Below are positions 1-9,479 of a stretch of DNA of 64,000 bases, one piece after another. Positions within the stretch are counted from its first letter, which is position 1. Each line of letters starts with the position of its first letter. The notes under the pieces were generated by a model. The model saw only the letters and a list, made by a program, of their open reading frames with translations. It was not told the origin of the DNA and did not search any database. Origin of the DNA: Bufo bufo (lineage: Eukaryota; Chordata; Amphibia; Anura; Bufonidae); NCBI RefSeq assembly GCF_905171765.1, contig NC_053389.1, positions 782,756,772-782,820,771 on the forward strand, given 5' to 3'. The translations under genes and the position numbers were made by a program.

Positions 1-1636
1 GGATGAGGAAGCAGAGTAGGAGGAGGAAGCAACAGGAGGCAAACTGAAGCGCCCTGGAATTCTCGGTGGTGGAAGGACAAGCGCCAAACTCCTATCCGCC
101 TCAGGCCCAGCTGCCACTGCATTTACCCAGTGTGCTGTTATGGAGATATAACAGCCCTGACCGTGCTTACTGGTCCACGTATCCGTAGTCAGGTGCACCT
201 TGCCACAGATGGCGTTGCGCAGTGCACACCTGATTTTGTCCCCTACTTGGTTGTGAAGGGAAGGGATGGCTTGCCTTGAAAAGTAGTGGCGGCTGGGCAC
301 GACGTACTGTGGGACAGCCACCGCCATAAGGCCTTTAAAACTATCCGTCTCCACCAGACGAAATGACAGCATTTCAAAGGCCAGTAATTTAGAAATGTTG
401 GCATTCAGGGCTAGGGATCGCGGGTCGGTAGAGGGGGTACTTCCTCTTCCTCTCCAGCGTATGGGATATGGAGAGCTGAACGCTTCCGTGGGACATTGTG
501 GAGATGCTTGGTGACCCAGGTGTTGGTGTTGCTGGCAGATCCTCTGTTTGCGGGGTGGCAGGTGGCACTGTCACTCCAGAGGTGGATGAAAAGGCCAAGA
601 CTGCAGCAGAAGAGGATGCAGGAGGAGCCAGAGACCTTTCTTGGTTTTTGAGGTGTCTACTCCATTGCAGCTCGTGCTTTGCACTTAAATGCCTGGTCAT
701 GCAGGTTGTGCTCAGGTTGAGAACGTTTATGCCTCGCTTCAGGCTCTGATTGCACAGTGTGCAAACCACTTGTGTCTTGTCGTCAGCACATTGTCTGAAG
801 AACTGCCACGCCAGGGAACTCCTTGGAGCTGGCTTTGGTGTGCTCGGTCCCTTGCTGCGGTGGACAGCAGGAGACGTACTGTCTAGAGGACGGCCGCTCC
901 GCTTTTGCACCCTGCTACCTCTTCTGCTGTGCTGGTGGCTCTGTGTGACCACCGCCTCTTCCTCTGAACTACATAGGTCACTCGCATGACCTTAATTCCA
1001 TGTAGGATCGAGGACCTCATCGTCCTCCACATCATCTTCCACCCATTCTTCACCCCTGCCTTCCTTGTCGGTCTGCACACTTTCGAAAGCCCCAGCAGTT
1101 GGCACCTGTGTTTCGTCATCATCCGAGACATGCTGCGATGGTCCTCCCATGTATTTATCTTGAAAGATAAGTGGTTGGGCATCGGTGCACTCAATCTCTT
1201 CCACTTCTGAGGCAGGGCTAGGTGGATGGCCCTGGGAAACCCTGCTAACAGAGTCATCAAAAAGCAGAAGAGACTGCTGCATGACTTGGGGCTCAGACTG
1301 CTTGGCTGATTTGCAAGGGGGTGAGGTGAAAGACTGATGGACATCGGCTGCAGGTGCCAACTGTGGTCTTTCAGCAGGAGACGGGGTGGGAGACAATGTG
1401 AAGGAACTGGATCCACTGTCAGCAACCCAATCTACTATCGCCTGTACTTGTTCAGCCCCTCACCATTCGTAGAGCAGCATTAGGCCCGACCAAATACCGC
1501 TGCAGGTTTTGTCGCCTACTCGCACCTGAGAAAGGGGTTTCACTTGTGCGTGTATCTGGCACAGATCGACCATGTCCTCTCCCTGCAACAGGAGCTCCAC
1601 CAGCAGCGCCACGTCCTTATTTGACGCTCTCCTCAT
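1..1636 (-). pseudogene. ZBED-type hAT transposase, 5' part, broken
   Basis: Reading leftward from an ATG at 1636-1634, one frame can be followed to about 390 and then in a shifted frame to the window edge. It encodes a short N-terminal region, an acidic Ser/Pro-rich linker, and a BED zinc finger at about 815-667 (Trp-Gln-Phe-Phe, Cys-X2-Cys, His-X4-His). After that comes the hAT stretch with Tyr-Val-Val-Pro-Ser-Arg and Asp-Thr-Trp-Thr-Ser. BED fingers bind DNA, and hAT transposases cut and paste the element. The frame is broken by TGA at 1462-1460, TAA at 994-992, and a one-base shift near 395. The rest of the catalytic domain lies beyond the window. The product cannot be made from this copy. 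The ZBED/hAT family call is firm from the finger and the downstream motif; the exact subfamily is not. Confidence 0.85.
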
Positions 1637-1689
1637 ATTTTTCGAATTTAGGATCTTGCCCTAAATGGGTGTTTAATTAATAGTAGAAA

Positions 1690-2637
1690 AGATCGACAGT
1701 ATGTAAAGGGTGTATCTCACACGGTCTGAACCAGTGTAGGCCTGAATTAAATATTTCTTTGCCCAAAATGGCTGTATTTCAAATCCCTGAATCAAACCTC
1801 TGTATGTAGAGGGAGTATCTCACAGGGCATGAACCAGTGTAGGCCTAAATTAAATATTTCTTTGCCCAAAATGGCTGTATTTCAAATGGCTGTATTTCAA
1901 ATCCCTGAATCAAACCCCTGTTTGTAGAGGGGGTATCTCACACGGTCTGAACCAGTGTAGGCCTGAAGTAAATATTTATTTTCCCAAAATGGCTGTATTT
2001 CAAATGGCTGTATTTCAAATCCCTGAATCAAACCCCTGTATGTAGAGGGGGTATCTCACACAGTCTGAACCAGTGTAGGCCTGAAGTAAATATTTCTTTG
2101 CTTAAAATGGCTGTTTTTCAAATAGCTGTATTTCAAATACCTGAATAAAACCCCTGTATGTAGAGGGAGTATCTCACAGGGCCTGAACCAGTGTAGGCCT
2201 CTAAATATTTCTTTGCACAAAATGGCTGTATTTCAAATGGCTGTATTTCAAATCCCTGAATCAAACCCCTGAATGTAGAGGGAGTATCTCACAGGGCTTG
2301 AACCAGTGTAGGCCTGAAGTAAATATTCCTTTGCCCAAAATGGCTGTATTTCAAATGGCTGTATTTCAAATCCCTGAATCAAACCCCTGTATGTAGAGGG
2401 AGTATCTCACATGGCCTGAACCAGTGTAGGCCTAAATAAAATATTTCTTTGCCCAAAATGGCTGTATTTCAAATGGCTGTATTTCAAATGCCTGATTCAA
2501 ACCCCTGTATGTAGAGGGGGTATCTCACACGATCTGAACCAGTGTAGGCCTGAATTAAATATTTCTTTGCCCAAATTGGCTGTATTTCAAATGGCTGTAT
2601 TTCAAATGCCTGATTCAAACCCCTGTATGTAGAGTGG
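1690..2637. repeat. Tandem array, 8 copies of a 103-120 bp unit
   Basis: The phrase gaaccagtgtaggcct recurs eight times (about 1731, 1832, 1949, 2068, 2186, 2301, 2418, 2537). Between copies are atgtagaggg, tatctcaca, and one or two copies of atggctgtatttcaa. The array lies just upstream of the transposase start, so it is probably the 5' subterminal repeat region of the same hAT element. Unit length changes because the 15-bp sub-repeat is single or doubled. It ends abruptly where another repeat begins at about 2637, and no hAT terminal inverted repeat is seen on that side. Confidence 0.85.
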
Positions 2638-3519
2638 TGTTTTAGTGTTTCCATAGTCTGAGAGCCATAATTTTTTCAGTTTTTGGGAGATTACCTTGGG
2701 TAGTGTAGGATTTTTGCGGGATGAGATGACGGTTTTATTGGCACTATTTTGGGGTGCGTGTCACTTTTTGATCGCTTGCTATTACACTTTTTGTGATGTA
2801 AGGTGACAAAAAATGGTTTATTTAGCACAGTTTATATTTTACATTTTTTACGGTGTTCATCTGAGGGGTTAGGTCATGTGATATTTTTATAGAGCCGGTC
2901 GATACGGACACGGCGATACCTAATAAGTATACTTTTTTTTTTTTTTTATGTAAGTTTTACACCATGATTTCATTTTTTAAGCAAAAATAATCATGTTTTA
3001 GTGTTTCCATAGTCTGAGAGCCATAATTTTTTCAGTTTTTGGGCGATTATCTTAGGTAGGGTCTCATTTTTTGCGGGATGAGATGACGGTTTGATTGGCA
3101 CTATTTTGGGGTGCATATGACTTTTTGATTGCTTGCTATTACACTTTTTGTGATGTAAGGTGACAAAAAATTGTTTATTTAGCACAGTTTTTATTTTTTA
3201 CGGTGTTCATCTGAGAGAATAGGTCATGTGATATTTTTATAGAGCCGGTCGATACGAACATGGCGATACTAAATATGTATACTTTTTTTTATTTATGTAA
3301 GTTTTACACTATAACAGCTTTTTTCAAACAAAAAAAATGATGTTTTAGTGTCTCCATATTCTGAGCCATAGTTTGTTTATTTTTTGGCGATTGTCTCAGG
3401 TAGGGGCTCATTTTTTGCAGGATCGCAATTTAAACTTAGGACGCACCGGTACGCCCTGAGTCCTTAAGGATTCGGGAAATAGGGCGTACTGGTACGCCCT
3501 AAGTCCTTTAAGGGGTTAA
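2638..3519. mobile_element. TTAA-type element remnant with ~350-bp tandem units
   Basis: Two full units and one partial unit of an A/T-rich sequence begin at about 2638, 2995 and 3340, each opening with gttttagtgtctccat or a close variant. At the right end two palindromic boxes repeat in the same direction (about 3438-3468 and 3484-3513), both containing ggtacgccct and agtcctt. The right edge reads aaggggTTAAtcaag, which fits a TTAA-specific transposon (piggyBac or Kolobok type). No left terminus is visible; it appears to have been lost where the unit meets the hAT array. No coding sequence is seen. Confidence 0.6.
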
Positions 3520-3587
3520 TCAAGTTTTGATTTAATAAAATGAATGTTTAATAAATGTAATGATAAAAATAAAATGTTGCGTAAGAC

Positions 3588-4113
3588 AGGAGAGAATCGG
3601 CCAGTCTTCTGTTTATTCAACTACGTGGTGTTGCGATGGAGAAAGCATTCCAAGAAAATAATTACTCTCCACCTGGAGCCGAATCCTGTCAAGATTGATG
3701 CAAGTGCGGTATTGGCTGCTCATCCAGCAAGATACTTCTGGGGGAACCTGCCTGCCAGGCTTAGGCCTCTACTAGCTACAGACAATGAGAAGAAGACAAA
3801 GCTTCAAGATTGCTTGGAGCCTGGAAGAGTTGCGAATTTAATCAAGATTCAAACCAACCAGGGCCCAGTCTCTTCGTCAGGGGTTCCCAGTCATCATGGA
3901 ATGGAAAGGAGGGCATCCTTATTAATACATTTTATAATAAATATTGCATTTTTCCTAACACAGGAGAAGGAGGACATCCTGTGGTGCAAAGAGATGGAGA
4001 TGTTCTTTGGATTCCCACACAAACGTCTCAGAAATGAACCGCGGCTCCCAAAACCAGCTCCTGGGAAGATCATCCATCATCTATTCACCCTACTTTATTT
4101 TGGAAGTGTGTAG
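3588..4113 (+). pseudogene. DNMT3-like DNA (cytosine-5) methyltransferase C-terminal relic
   Basis: Conceptual translation gives pieces of the C-terminal catalytic domain of DNMT3-type de novo methyltransferases. In order these are NPVKIDA, then ARYFWGNLP, then a short stretch ending GFPVIME, then EKEDILWCKEME and FGFP, then TNVSEMNRG and LLGRS, and finally IIHHLF shortly before a TAG at 4111-4113. From memory of the family, the ARYFWGNLP and EKEDILWC blocks and the C-terminal LLGRS...RHLF block are characteristic. The pieces alternate between two frames at least four times, so this is a decayed pseudogene. A 60-bp A/T-rich non-matching stretch ending tttttcctaacacag interrupts it at about 3905-3963 and looks like the end of an intron. 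Only the C-terminal third of the domain is present; the Pro-Cys catalytic loop is absent. Whether it is a retrocopy or a genomic exon fragment is undecided. Confidence 0.72.
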
Positions 4114-4236
4114 AACTCGTGTAGGACCCCTACGCTGCAGATTGATCATTGAGACACCAAATTTTATAATATATATAGAATAAATTTCATAAAAATATTT
4201 TTCCAAAAAATTATAATAACTTTTAATTTTTTTCTT

Positions 4237-4454
4237 AGGAGAGAATCGGCCAGTCTTTAGTTTATTCAACGACGTGGAAGGTGTTGCGATGGAGAAAGCA
4301 TTCCAAAAAAACAATTGCTCTACACCTGGAGCGGAATCCTGTCAAGATTGATGTAAGTGCGGTATTGGCTGCTCATCCAGCAAGATACTTCTGGGGGAAC
4401 CTGCCTGTCAGGCTTAGGCCTTTACTAGCGACAGACAATGAGAAGACAAAGCTT
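4237..4454 (+). pseudogene. Second, partial copy of the DNMT3-like relic
   Basis: This segment repeats 3588-3804 almost base for base, from aggagagaatcgg to gacaaagctt, 649 bp downstream in the same orientation. It has a few substitutions, an extra aagg, and one AAG fewer. The encoded ARYFWGNLP and NPVKIDV remain readable. It stops where copy 1 continues into the C-terminus. Just upstream is ttttaatttttttcttag, a good splice-acceptor-like tract, and homology between the two copies starts at that AG. A tandem duplication of one exon-like block is the simplest reading. Confidence 0.7.
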
Positions 4455-4897
4455 GTTCTTTTATGTACATTGAATTAATAATTTTTTGGGCCTGTACTCC
4501 ACTGGCCTGCAGTAAAATTAATATCTAAAGACCGTCTAATATACCTCCAGCCACATAATCACTTAATGTTTTGTGTCCGGTGAATGCCTAATGTTTGGGG
4601 CCTGTACTCCCATGGCCTAAAGTAAAAAAAATTCTAGGCTCCAGCAGGGCGCACTTTTGAGAGTTTCAATTTAAGACGCATAAAAATGGCCCCTGAATAA
4701 AATACATATTTTTTGTGGGAATTTTTGCCATTGATCCCCCTCGATTTGTGCACTTCTTGTAATTATTTGGTGGCTGCAAATATGAGCTGAAGGTCTTTCA
4801 GGTTCGCCTGCCATTAAAGTGAATGGGGCCCGCCGCAAACTTGTGGTTCGTGAACATTTCATCGCGAACCAACCCGGCCGATGTTCGTCCATCACTA
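4455..4897. mobile_element. hAT terminal fragment (solo end)
   Basis: No gene is seen. The right edge read on the minus strand begins tagtgatgg-cgaac, and inside are gttcgcgat and ttaatggcaggcgaacct. This is the same arrangement as the left end of the complete hAT at 57868 (tagtgatg, gttcgcgaac, then a caggcgaa box). It is therefore probably one end of a related hAT element whose other end is not visible. The 4490-4640 stretch contains two copies of gggcctgtactcc, about 100 bp apart. Confidence 0.5.
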
Positions 4898-5543
4898 CCT
4901 GGCGTACACTTGAAACACATTGTATAGCAATAAAAGTAGAAGTGGCTACACCTAGTGAGTGGATACAAATATGGTGCTCACTCCGCAACCCACCCCAAGT
5001 TGCCAAGGAAAATGTTTATATAAAAAGTGTTAGTAAGGTGGAAGTAAGAACCACGAGAGGTGGAGTAATCAAGACCGTCTTACGCCCTGTTACAGAGGTT
5101 GTGTTACTCATGCCTGCAGAACTTCCATGTTGAGATCCCTTCTACCAAAGATGCTCAACATCTTCTAAGACTGTTTCCAGTACCAGCTCTACGGCCCGAT
5201 CTGAAGACTTATCCTTTTTTTATTTGAATAATGTTCATTGCATGTTTCCTTTTCAGGTAGATGGACATTATTTGCATCTGCAAGCTATTGTTATTTTATA
5301 CAATTCCATTGTATGCATATGTATAGTGGTATCTACCGTTAGCAGACAGGGAGTGTTCTGTTCCAGTATCTTGCATTGTGTATTGGTTTGCTCCTCTCCC
5401 CCCCCCCCCCTGTTTTTAGGTTGCTAGTTAGTTTCGCCTAGCCACTCCCTGTTTTCCCAGTGATGCCTTGCTCATAGTGTGCTCAGCTTCTGAGTAGCAG
5501 CATCCATCTTCTGAGTTAGGAGTTATTGTTGGCATAATTATTT
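4898..5543. other. No gene recognised
   Basis: I see no coding region, RNA gene or clear repeat boundary here. A 14-base C run sits at about 5399-5412. The open frame at 4819-5133 lacks recognisable motifs and starts inside the hAT end. Confidence 0.5.
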
Positions 5544-5557
5544 TACCATCTGGATTA

Positions 5558-6599
5558 GCTTAAAGAGAATCAAAAAATTATATTCAAATATATGATCACT
5601 CGCATGAATCAAGAAAAGGGGGAGTGAATAGTGATCTGGACTATTTAAGACGTAACTTTTACTTCTTATACATTAAAAGATATATCCCTCAAAATTAATG
5701 AAAGATCAAATGTGAATACAATTTTCCACGATCCCACACTCAGGTAACATCTATGCCTGCGGCGCCAATTGTGTACCGCAATTAGGGGAGGGGGTTTTTC
5801 ATATGCCTCTCTTCCTTTTCCCTTCATTTTTGGCACCAATCTGTGCACTTTATTCCACTGGGAATTATCCTTCCCAGTGGTTTTGTTCTTGTTGGTGAGC
5901 ATTTTCCCCAGCGAGTGTTTGCTGGTGAATATCTTCTCTGGCAAGTGATTCACTTATAGCCCACTTTTCATGTTCCCCTGATGAGAGGATTGTTCCTGCC
6001 TCAGAAACGTGCATGTCGGGATCTTTTCAGGGCAAAATAGGGAACGCAATTCCAGGGTTAGGTTCCGGACAGGGGCCCAACTAGTGGGACACTCCGTGGA
6101 TAGACCAGTAGGGCTATTCTAGGGTCCTATAGGGTCATCCAGGGACATATAGGATCAGCTTCCTGTGACTCCCTCATAACTCAAGGACCTCCCACCATCG
6201 AACCGGACCACCCTGCCAAGAAACTGTGAAACAAAGGTGTCTGAAGAGTCCATCATCTGTAGGGTAGGACACTGGGTTTCATTGGTGCCGCCATGCACCT
6301 TTATGATACAGGTGCAGCTGTGCACTCCGTTGCATGGTTATCTTTTGCACCTAATCACTGTGTGTTTTTTTTCTTTGATGCCGCCGCGCATTATGCAAAT
6401 CGGCTCTTGTTGCCTTTTAGTGTCCTACACTGAATGTACAAGTGTGGACACGGTTGTTTCTGTTTCCAAGGAGTCCCCTGAGTGTGGGATCGTGGAAAAT
6501 TGTATTCACATTTGATCTTTCATTAATTTTGAAGGATATATCTTTTAATGTATAAGAAGTAAAAGTTACGTCTTAAATATTCCAGATCACTATTCACTC
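5558..6599. mobile_element. Foldback element with 14-bp target duplication (Penelope-type pLTR)
   Basis: The target duplication taccatctggatta lies at 5544-5557 and 6600-6613. Inside, about 122 bp at 5622-5743 is repeated in inverted orientation at 6477-6599. The right arm reaches the target duplication directly. The left arm is separated from it by 64 bp, so the element is asymmetric. A long variable duplication, inverted arms, a one-sided extension and an internal hammerhead-like motif together resemble terminal structures described for Penelope-like elements. No reverse transcriptase is present, so it would be non-autonomous. The family call is inference. Confidence 0.6.
5974..6021 (+). 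ncRNA. Hammerhead-like ribozyme motif 1
   Basis: The core CTGATGA is at 5978-5984. Stem II is GAGG/CCTC (5985-5988 with 5999-6002), followed by one extra A and then GAA (6004-6006). Stem III is the near-palindrome acgtgcatgt, followed by the expected cleavage-site C at 6017. Stem I pairs tccc (5974-5977) with ggga (6018-6021). The layout matches the minimal, dimer-forming hammerheads known from Penelope-like elements. The extra A beside GAA may weaken activity. Confidence 0.62.
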
Positions 6600-7126
6600 T
6601 ACCATCTGGATTACCCTGCAACATCTTGTAATACAATCTCCGGATTAAAAGGCTACTTGATTAACGTCTGGGTGTCTGATACGTAAGCTGTAAGTGGAGA
6701 AAGTCAAATTCAACAAGTCACTCCCGTGCACATAGAGGTTGCTCTACACAGGTGCGTGATTGTATATACAGTCAGGTCCATAAATATTGGGACATTGACA
6801 CATTTGTAACATTTTTGGCTCTATACACCACCACAATGGATTTGAAATGAAACAAACAAGATGTGCTTTAACTGCAGACTGTCAGCTTTAATTTGAGGGT
6901 ATTTACTTCCAAATCAGGTGAACAGTGTAGGAATTACAACAGTTTGCATATGTGCCTCCCTCTTGTTAAGGGACCAAAAGTAATGGGACAATTGGCTTCT
7001 CAGCTGTTCCATGGCCAGGTGTGTGTTATTCCCTCATTATCCCAATTACAATGAGCAGATAAAAGGTCCAGAGTTCATTTCAAGTGTGCTATTTGCAATT
7101 GGAATCTGTTGCTGTCAACTCTCAAG

Positions 7127-8622
7127 ATGAGATCCAAAGAGCTGTCACTATCAGTGAAGCAAGCCATTATTAGGCTGAAAAAAACAAAACAAACCCATCA
7201 GAGAGATCGCAAAATCATTAGGCGTGGCCAAAACAACTGTTTGGAACATTCTTTTTTTTTTTTTTTTTTAAATTAGAGTATTTTTATTTTTTCAATTCAT
7301 CATATAAAAATTCAGAGAAAAAGACATGACAATAAACAATAATACATAAGGACATAAGCGAAGATATTTCCTGTATATACTCATACATTTGTTACTCACT
7401 TATCATTCAACATCAGGATTCTATCCCTATCCTATTTCTTTTCTCATGTCATGCCTATATAATAAGCAAATGTGACCCCCCCCTTGCCCCCCCCCCCATG
7501 GTTGTCTTGATGGTTACCACAAAAAGAAAAAAAAAAAAACCAAAAAGAAGAAATTGATTTCATGATCTCATATCAGGGGTTTCACTCATATCTCAATCGT
7601 TAATTTATCACTTCCTTCCTGCTCCTAAATCCCCTCTTTTCTACTATTCCTTACTATTTTCCTTTTGTTATTTTTTGGTACAGGCATATTCATATCTGCG
7701 CGTGTTTGGAACATTCTTAAAAAGAAGGAACGCAGCGGTGAGCTCAGCAACACCAAAAGACCCGGAAGACCACGGAAAACAACTGTGGTGGATGACTGAA
7801 GAATTCTTTCCCTGGTGAAAAAAACACCCTTCACAACAGTTAGCCAGATCAAGAACACTCTCCAGGAGGTAGGTGTATGTGTGTCAAAGTCAACAATCAA
7901 GAGAAGACTTCACCAGAGTGAATACAGAGGGTTCACCACAAGATGTAAACCATTGGTGAACCTTAAAAACAGGAAGGCCAGATTAGAGTTTGCCAAACAA
8001 CATCTAAAAAAGCCTTCACAGTTCTACAACAACATCTTATGGACAGATAAGACCAAGATCAACTTGTACCAGAGTGATGGGAAGAGAAGAGTATGGAGAA
8101 GGAAAGGAACTGCTCATGATCCTAAGCATACCAGTGAAGCATGGTGGTGGTAGTGTCATGGCGTGGGCATGTATGGCTGCCAATGGAACTTGTTCTCTTG
8201 TATTTATTGATGATGTGACTGCTGACAAAAGCATCAGGATGAATTCTGAAGTGTTTCGGGCAATATTATCTACTCATATTCAGCCAAATGCTTCAGAACT
8301 CATTGGACGGCGCTTCACAGTGCAGATGGACAATGACCCAAAGAATACTGCAAAAGCAACCAAAGAGTTTTTTAAGAGAAAGAAGTGGAATGTTCTGCAA
8401 TGGCCAAGTCAATCACCGGACCTGAATCCGATTGAGCATGCATTTCACTTGCTGAAGACAAAACTGAAGGGAAAATGCCCCAAGAACAAGCAGGAATTGA
8501 AGACAGTTGCAGTAGAGGCTTGGCGGAGCATCACCAGGGATGAAACCCAGCGTCTGGTGATGTCTATGCGTTCCAGACTTCAGGCTGCAATTGACTGCAA
8601 AGGATTTACAACCAAGTATTAA
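7127..8622 (+). pseudogene. Tc1 transposase, inactivated
   Basis: The frame starts MRSKELSLSVKQ, the standard opening of vertebrate Tc1 transposases, with a paired-like helix-turn-helix region and then a DDE catalytic domain. The three acidic residues are visible in ILWTDKTK (about 8034), MDNDPKN (about 8328) and SPDLNPIEH (about 8416). It ends FTTKY and TAA at 8620-8622. Four lesions are seen: a frameshift near 7175, a LINE-tail insertion at 7254-7702, a TGA at 7798-7800 where family members have Arg, and a frameshift near 8130-8150. Its role was cut-and-paste movement at TA sites; this copy cannot encode it. Confidence 0.92.
7254..7702 (-). mobile_element. 5'-truncated LINE 3' tail inserted in the Tc1 gene
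   Basis: A 16-bp target duplication tgtttggaacattctt flanks it at 7238-7253 and 7703-7718. The left end is a long T run, so the element points leftward with a poly(A) tail. The A/T-rich body has a C-rich stretch near 7478-7497. Poly(A) plus a long target duplication is the signature of target-primed reverse transcription. No coding sequence remains; its beginning resembles the 3' end of the L1-like element at 45.48 kb in style only. Confidence 0.8.
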
Positions 8623-8877
8623 AAAGTGAAAGTTTGATTTATGATTATTATTCTGTCCCATTACTTTTGGTCCCTTAACAAGTAGGAGGCACATATGCAA
8701 ACTGTTGTAATTTCTACACCGTTCACCTGATTTGGATGTAAATACCCTCAAATTAAAGCTGACAGCCTGCAGTTAAAGCACATCTTGTTTGTTTAATTTT
8801 AAATCTATTGTGGTGGTGTATAGAGCCAAAAATGTTATAATTGTGTCGATGTCCCAATATTTATGGACCTGACTGTA

Positions 8878-9419
8878 GCTGACTTTTGAAACGCCATAGA
8901 TTCTCTATACCAATATAATAAGTGCAGTGGCACGTCTTTCCACAATTTTTACATTTAACTGCATGGAGAGATGAACTTTTGTGGCATTCGCCAGAACTAC
9001 TAAAGCACTGATAATACTCTAAGGATGAATGGCTAAATTTTCTTCAAAATAGGCAATTATATATGATATGTGATTCATACCATCATTGGATATATTGATC
9101 TGAGAGCTATTTTTGTGTTTTTATTACATATAAGGTTTTACATATATATCTGGATTGACACCAATTTTATGAAATGTGCAGTAGGTTTTATTATAATTTA
9201 TGATTTATTTATATATTCTAGGGTTGCATATTTAATAAAAGCATTTTATTTGAACAAGTCCATATTGAACCAGATATTTTGTGTGCCCTCCACTAACACT
9301 TTTTATACACACTTGAAACACGTTTTTACAGCGCTGCTCCTGATGTGCAGAACGCTTATGGAGAAAATTGCGAATATCAGCAGACTTCCTCCATTATAAA
9401 TTTATGCTCAAAACATAAA
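8878..9419. other. No gene recognised, A/T-rich
   Basis: A/T-rich sequence between the Tc1 element and the L2 LINE. The open frame at 9070-9399 shows only hydrophobic low-complexity sequence and no family motif. Confidence 0.5.
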
Positions 9420-9479
9420 ATTTGTCTCTCAACATTACTAAACAAAAGTACTTCACCTCTCTCATCTCCTCACTCTAAA

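Larger units (their letters stand above)
6769..8875 (+). mobile_element. Tc1-type DNA transposon, both ends present
   Basis: The left end begins cagtcaggtccataaatatt and the right end is its inverse, each flanked by TA (6767-6768 and 8876-8877). Terminal homology extends about 200 bp on each side and includes the line about no growth of the inner repeats: gggaccaaaagtaatgggac inside the left end has its inverse inside the right. The element carries one transposase gene on the plus strand and is interrupted by a LINE tail at 7254-7702. It is a complete but inactivated Tc1-family element. Confidence 0.92.

Noticed and set aside
883..1425. The longer minus-strand frame of 180 aa
   Set aside because: The alternative frame (1636 to about 390) carries the BED finger and acidic linker, so the 180-aa frame is a shadow.
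3588..4113. A functional DNMT3 exon cluster
   Set aside because: Four or more frame changes occur within about 500 bp and the catalytic Pro-Cys loop is missing.
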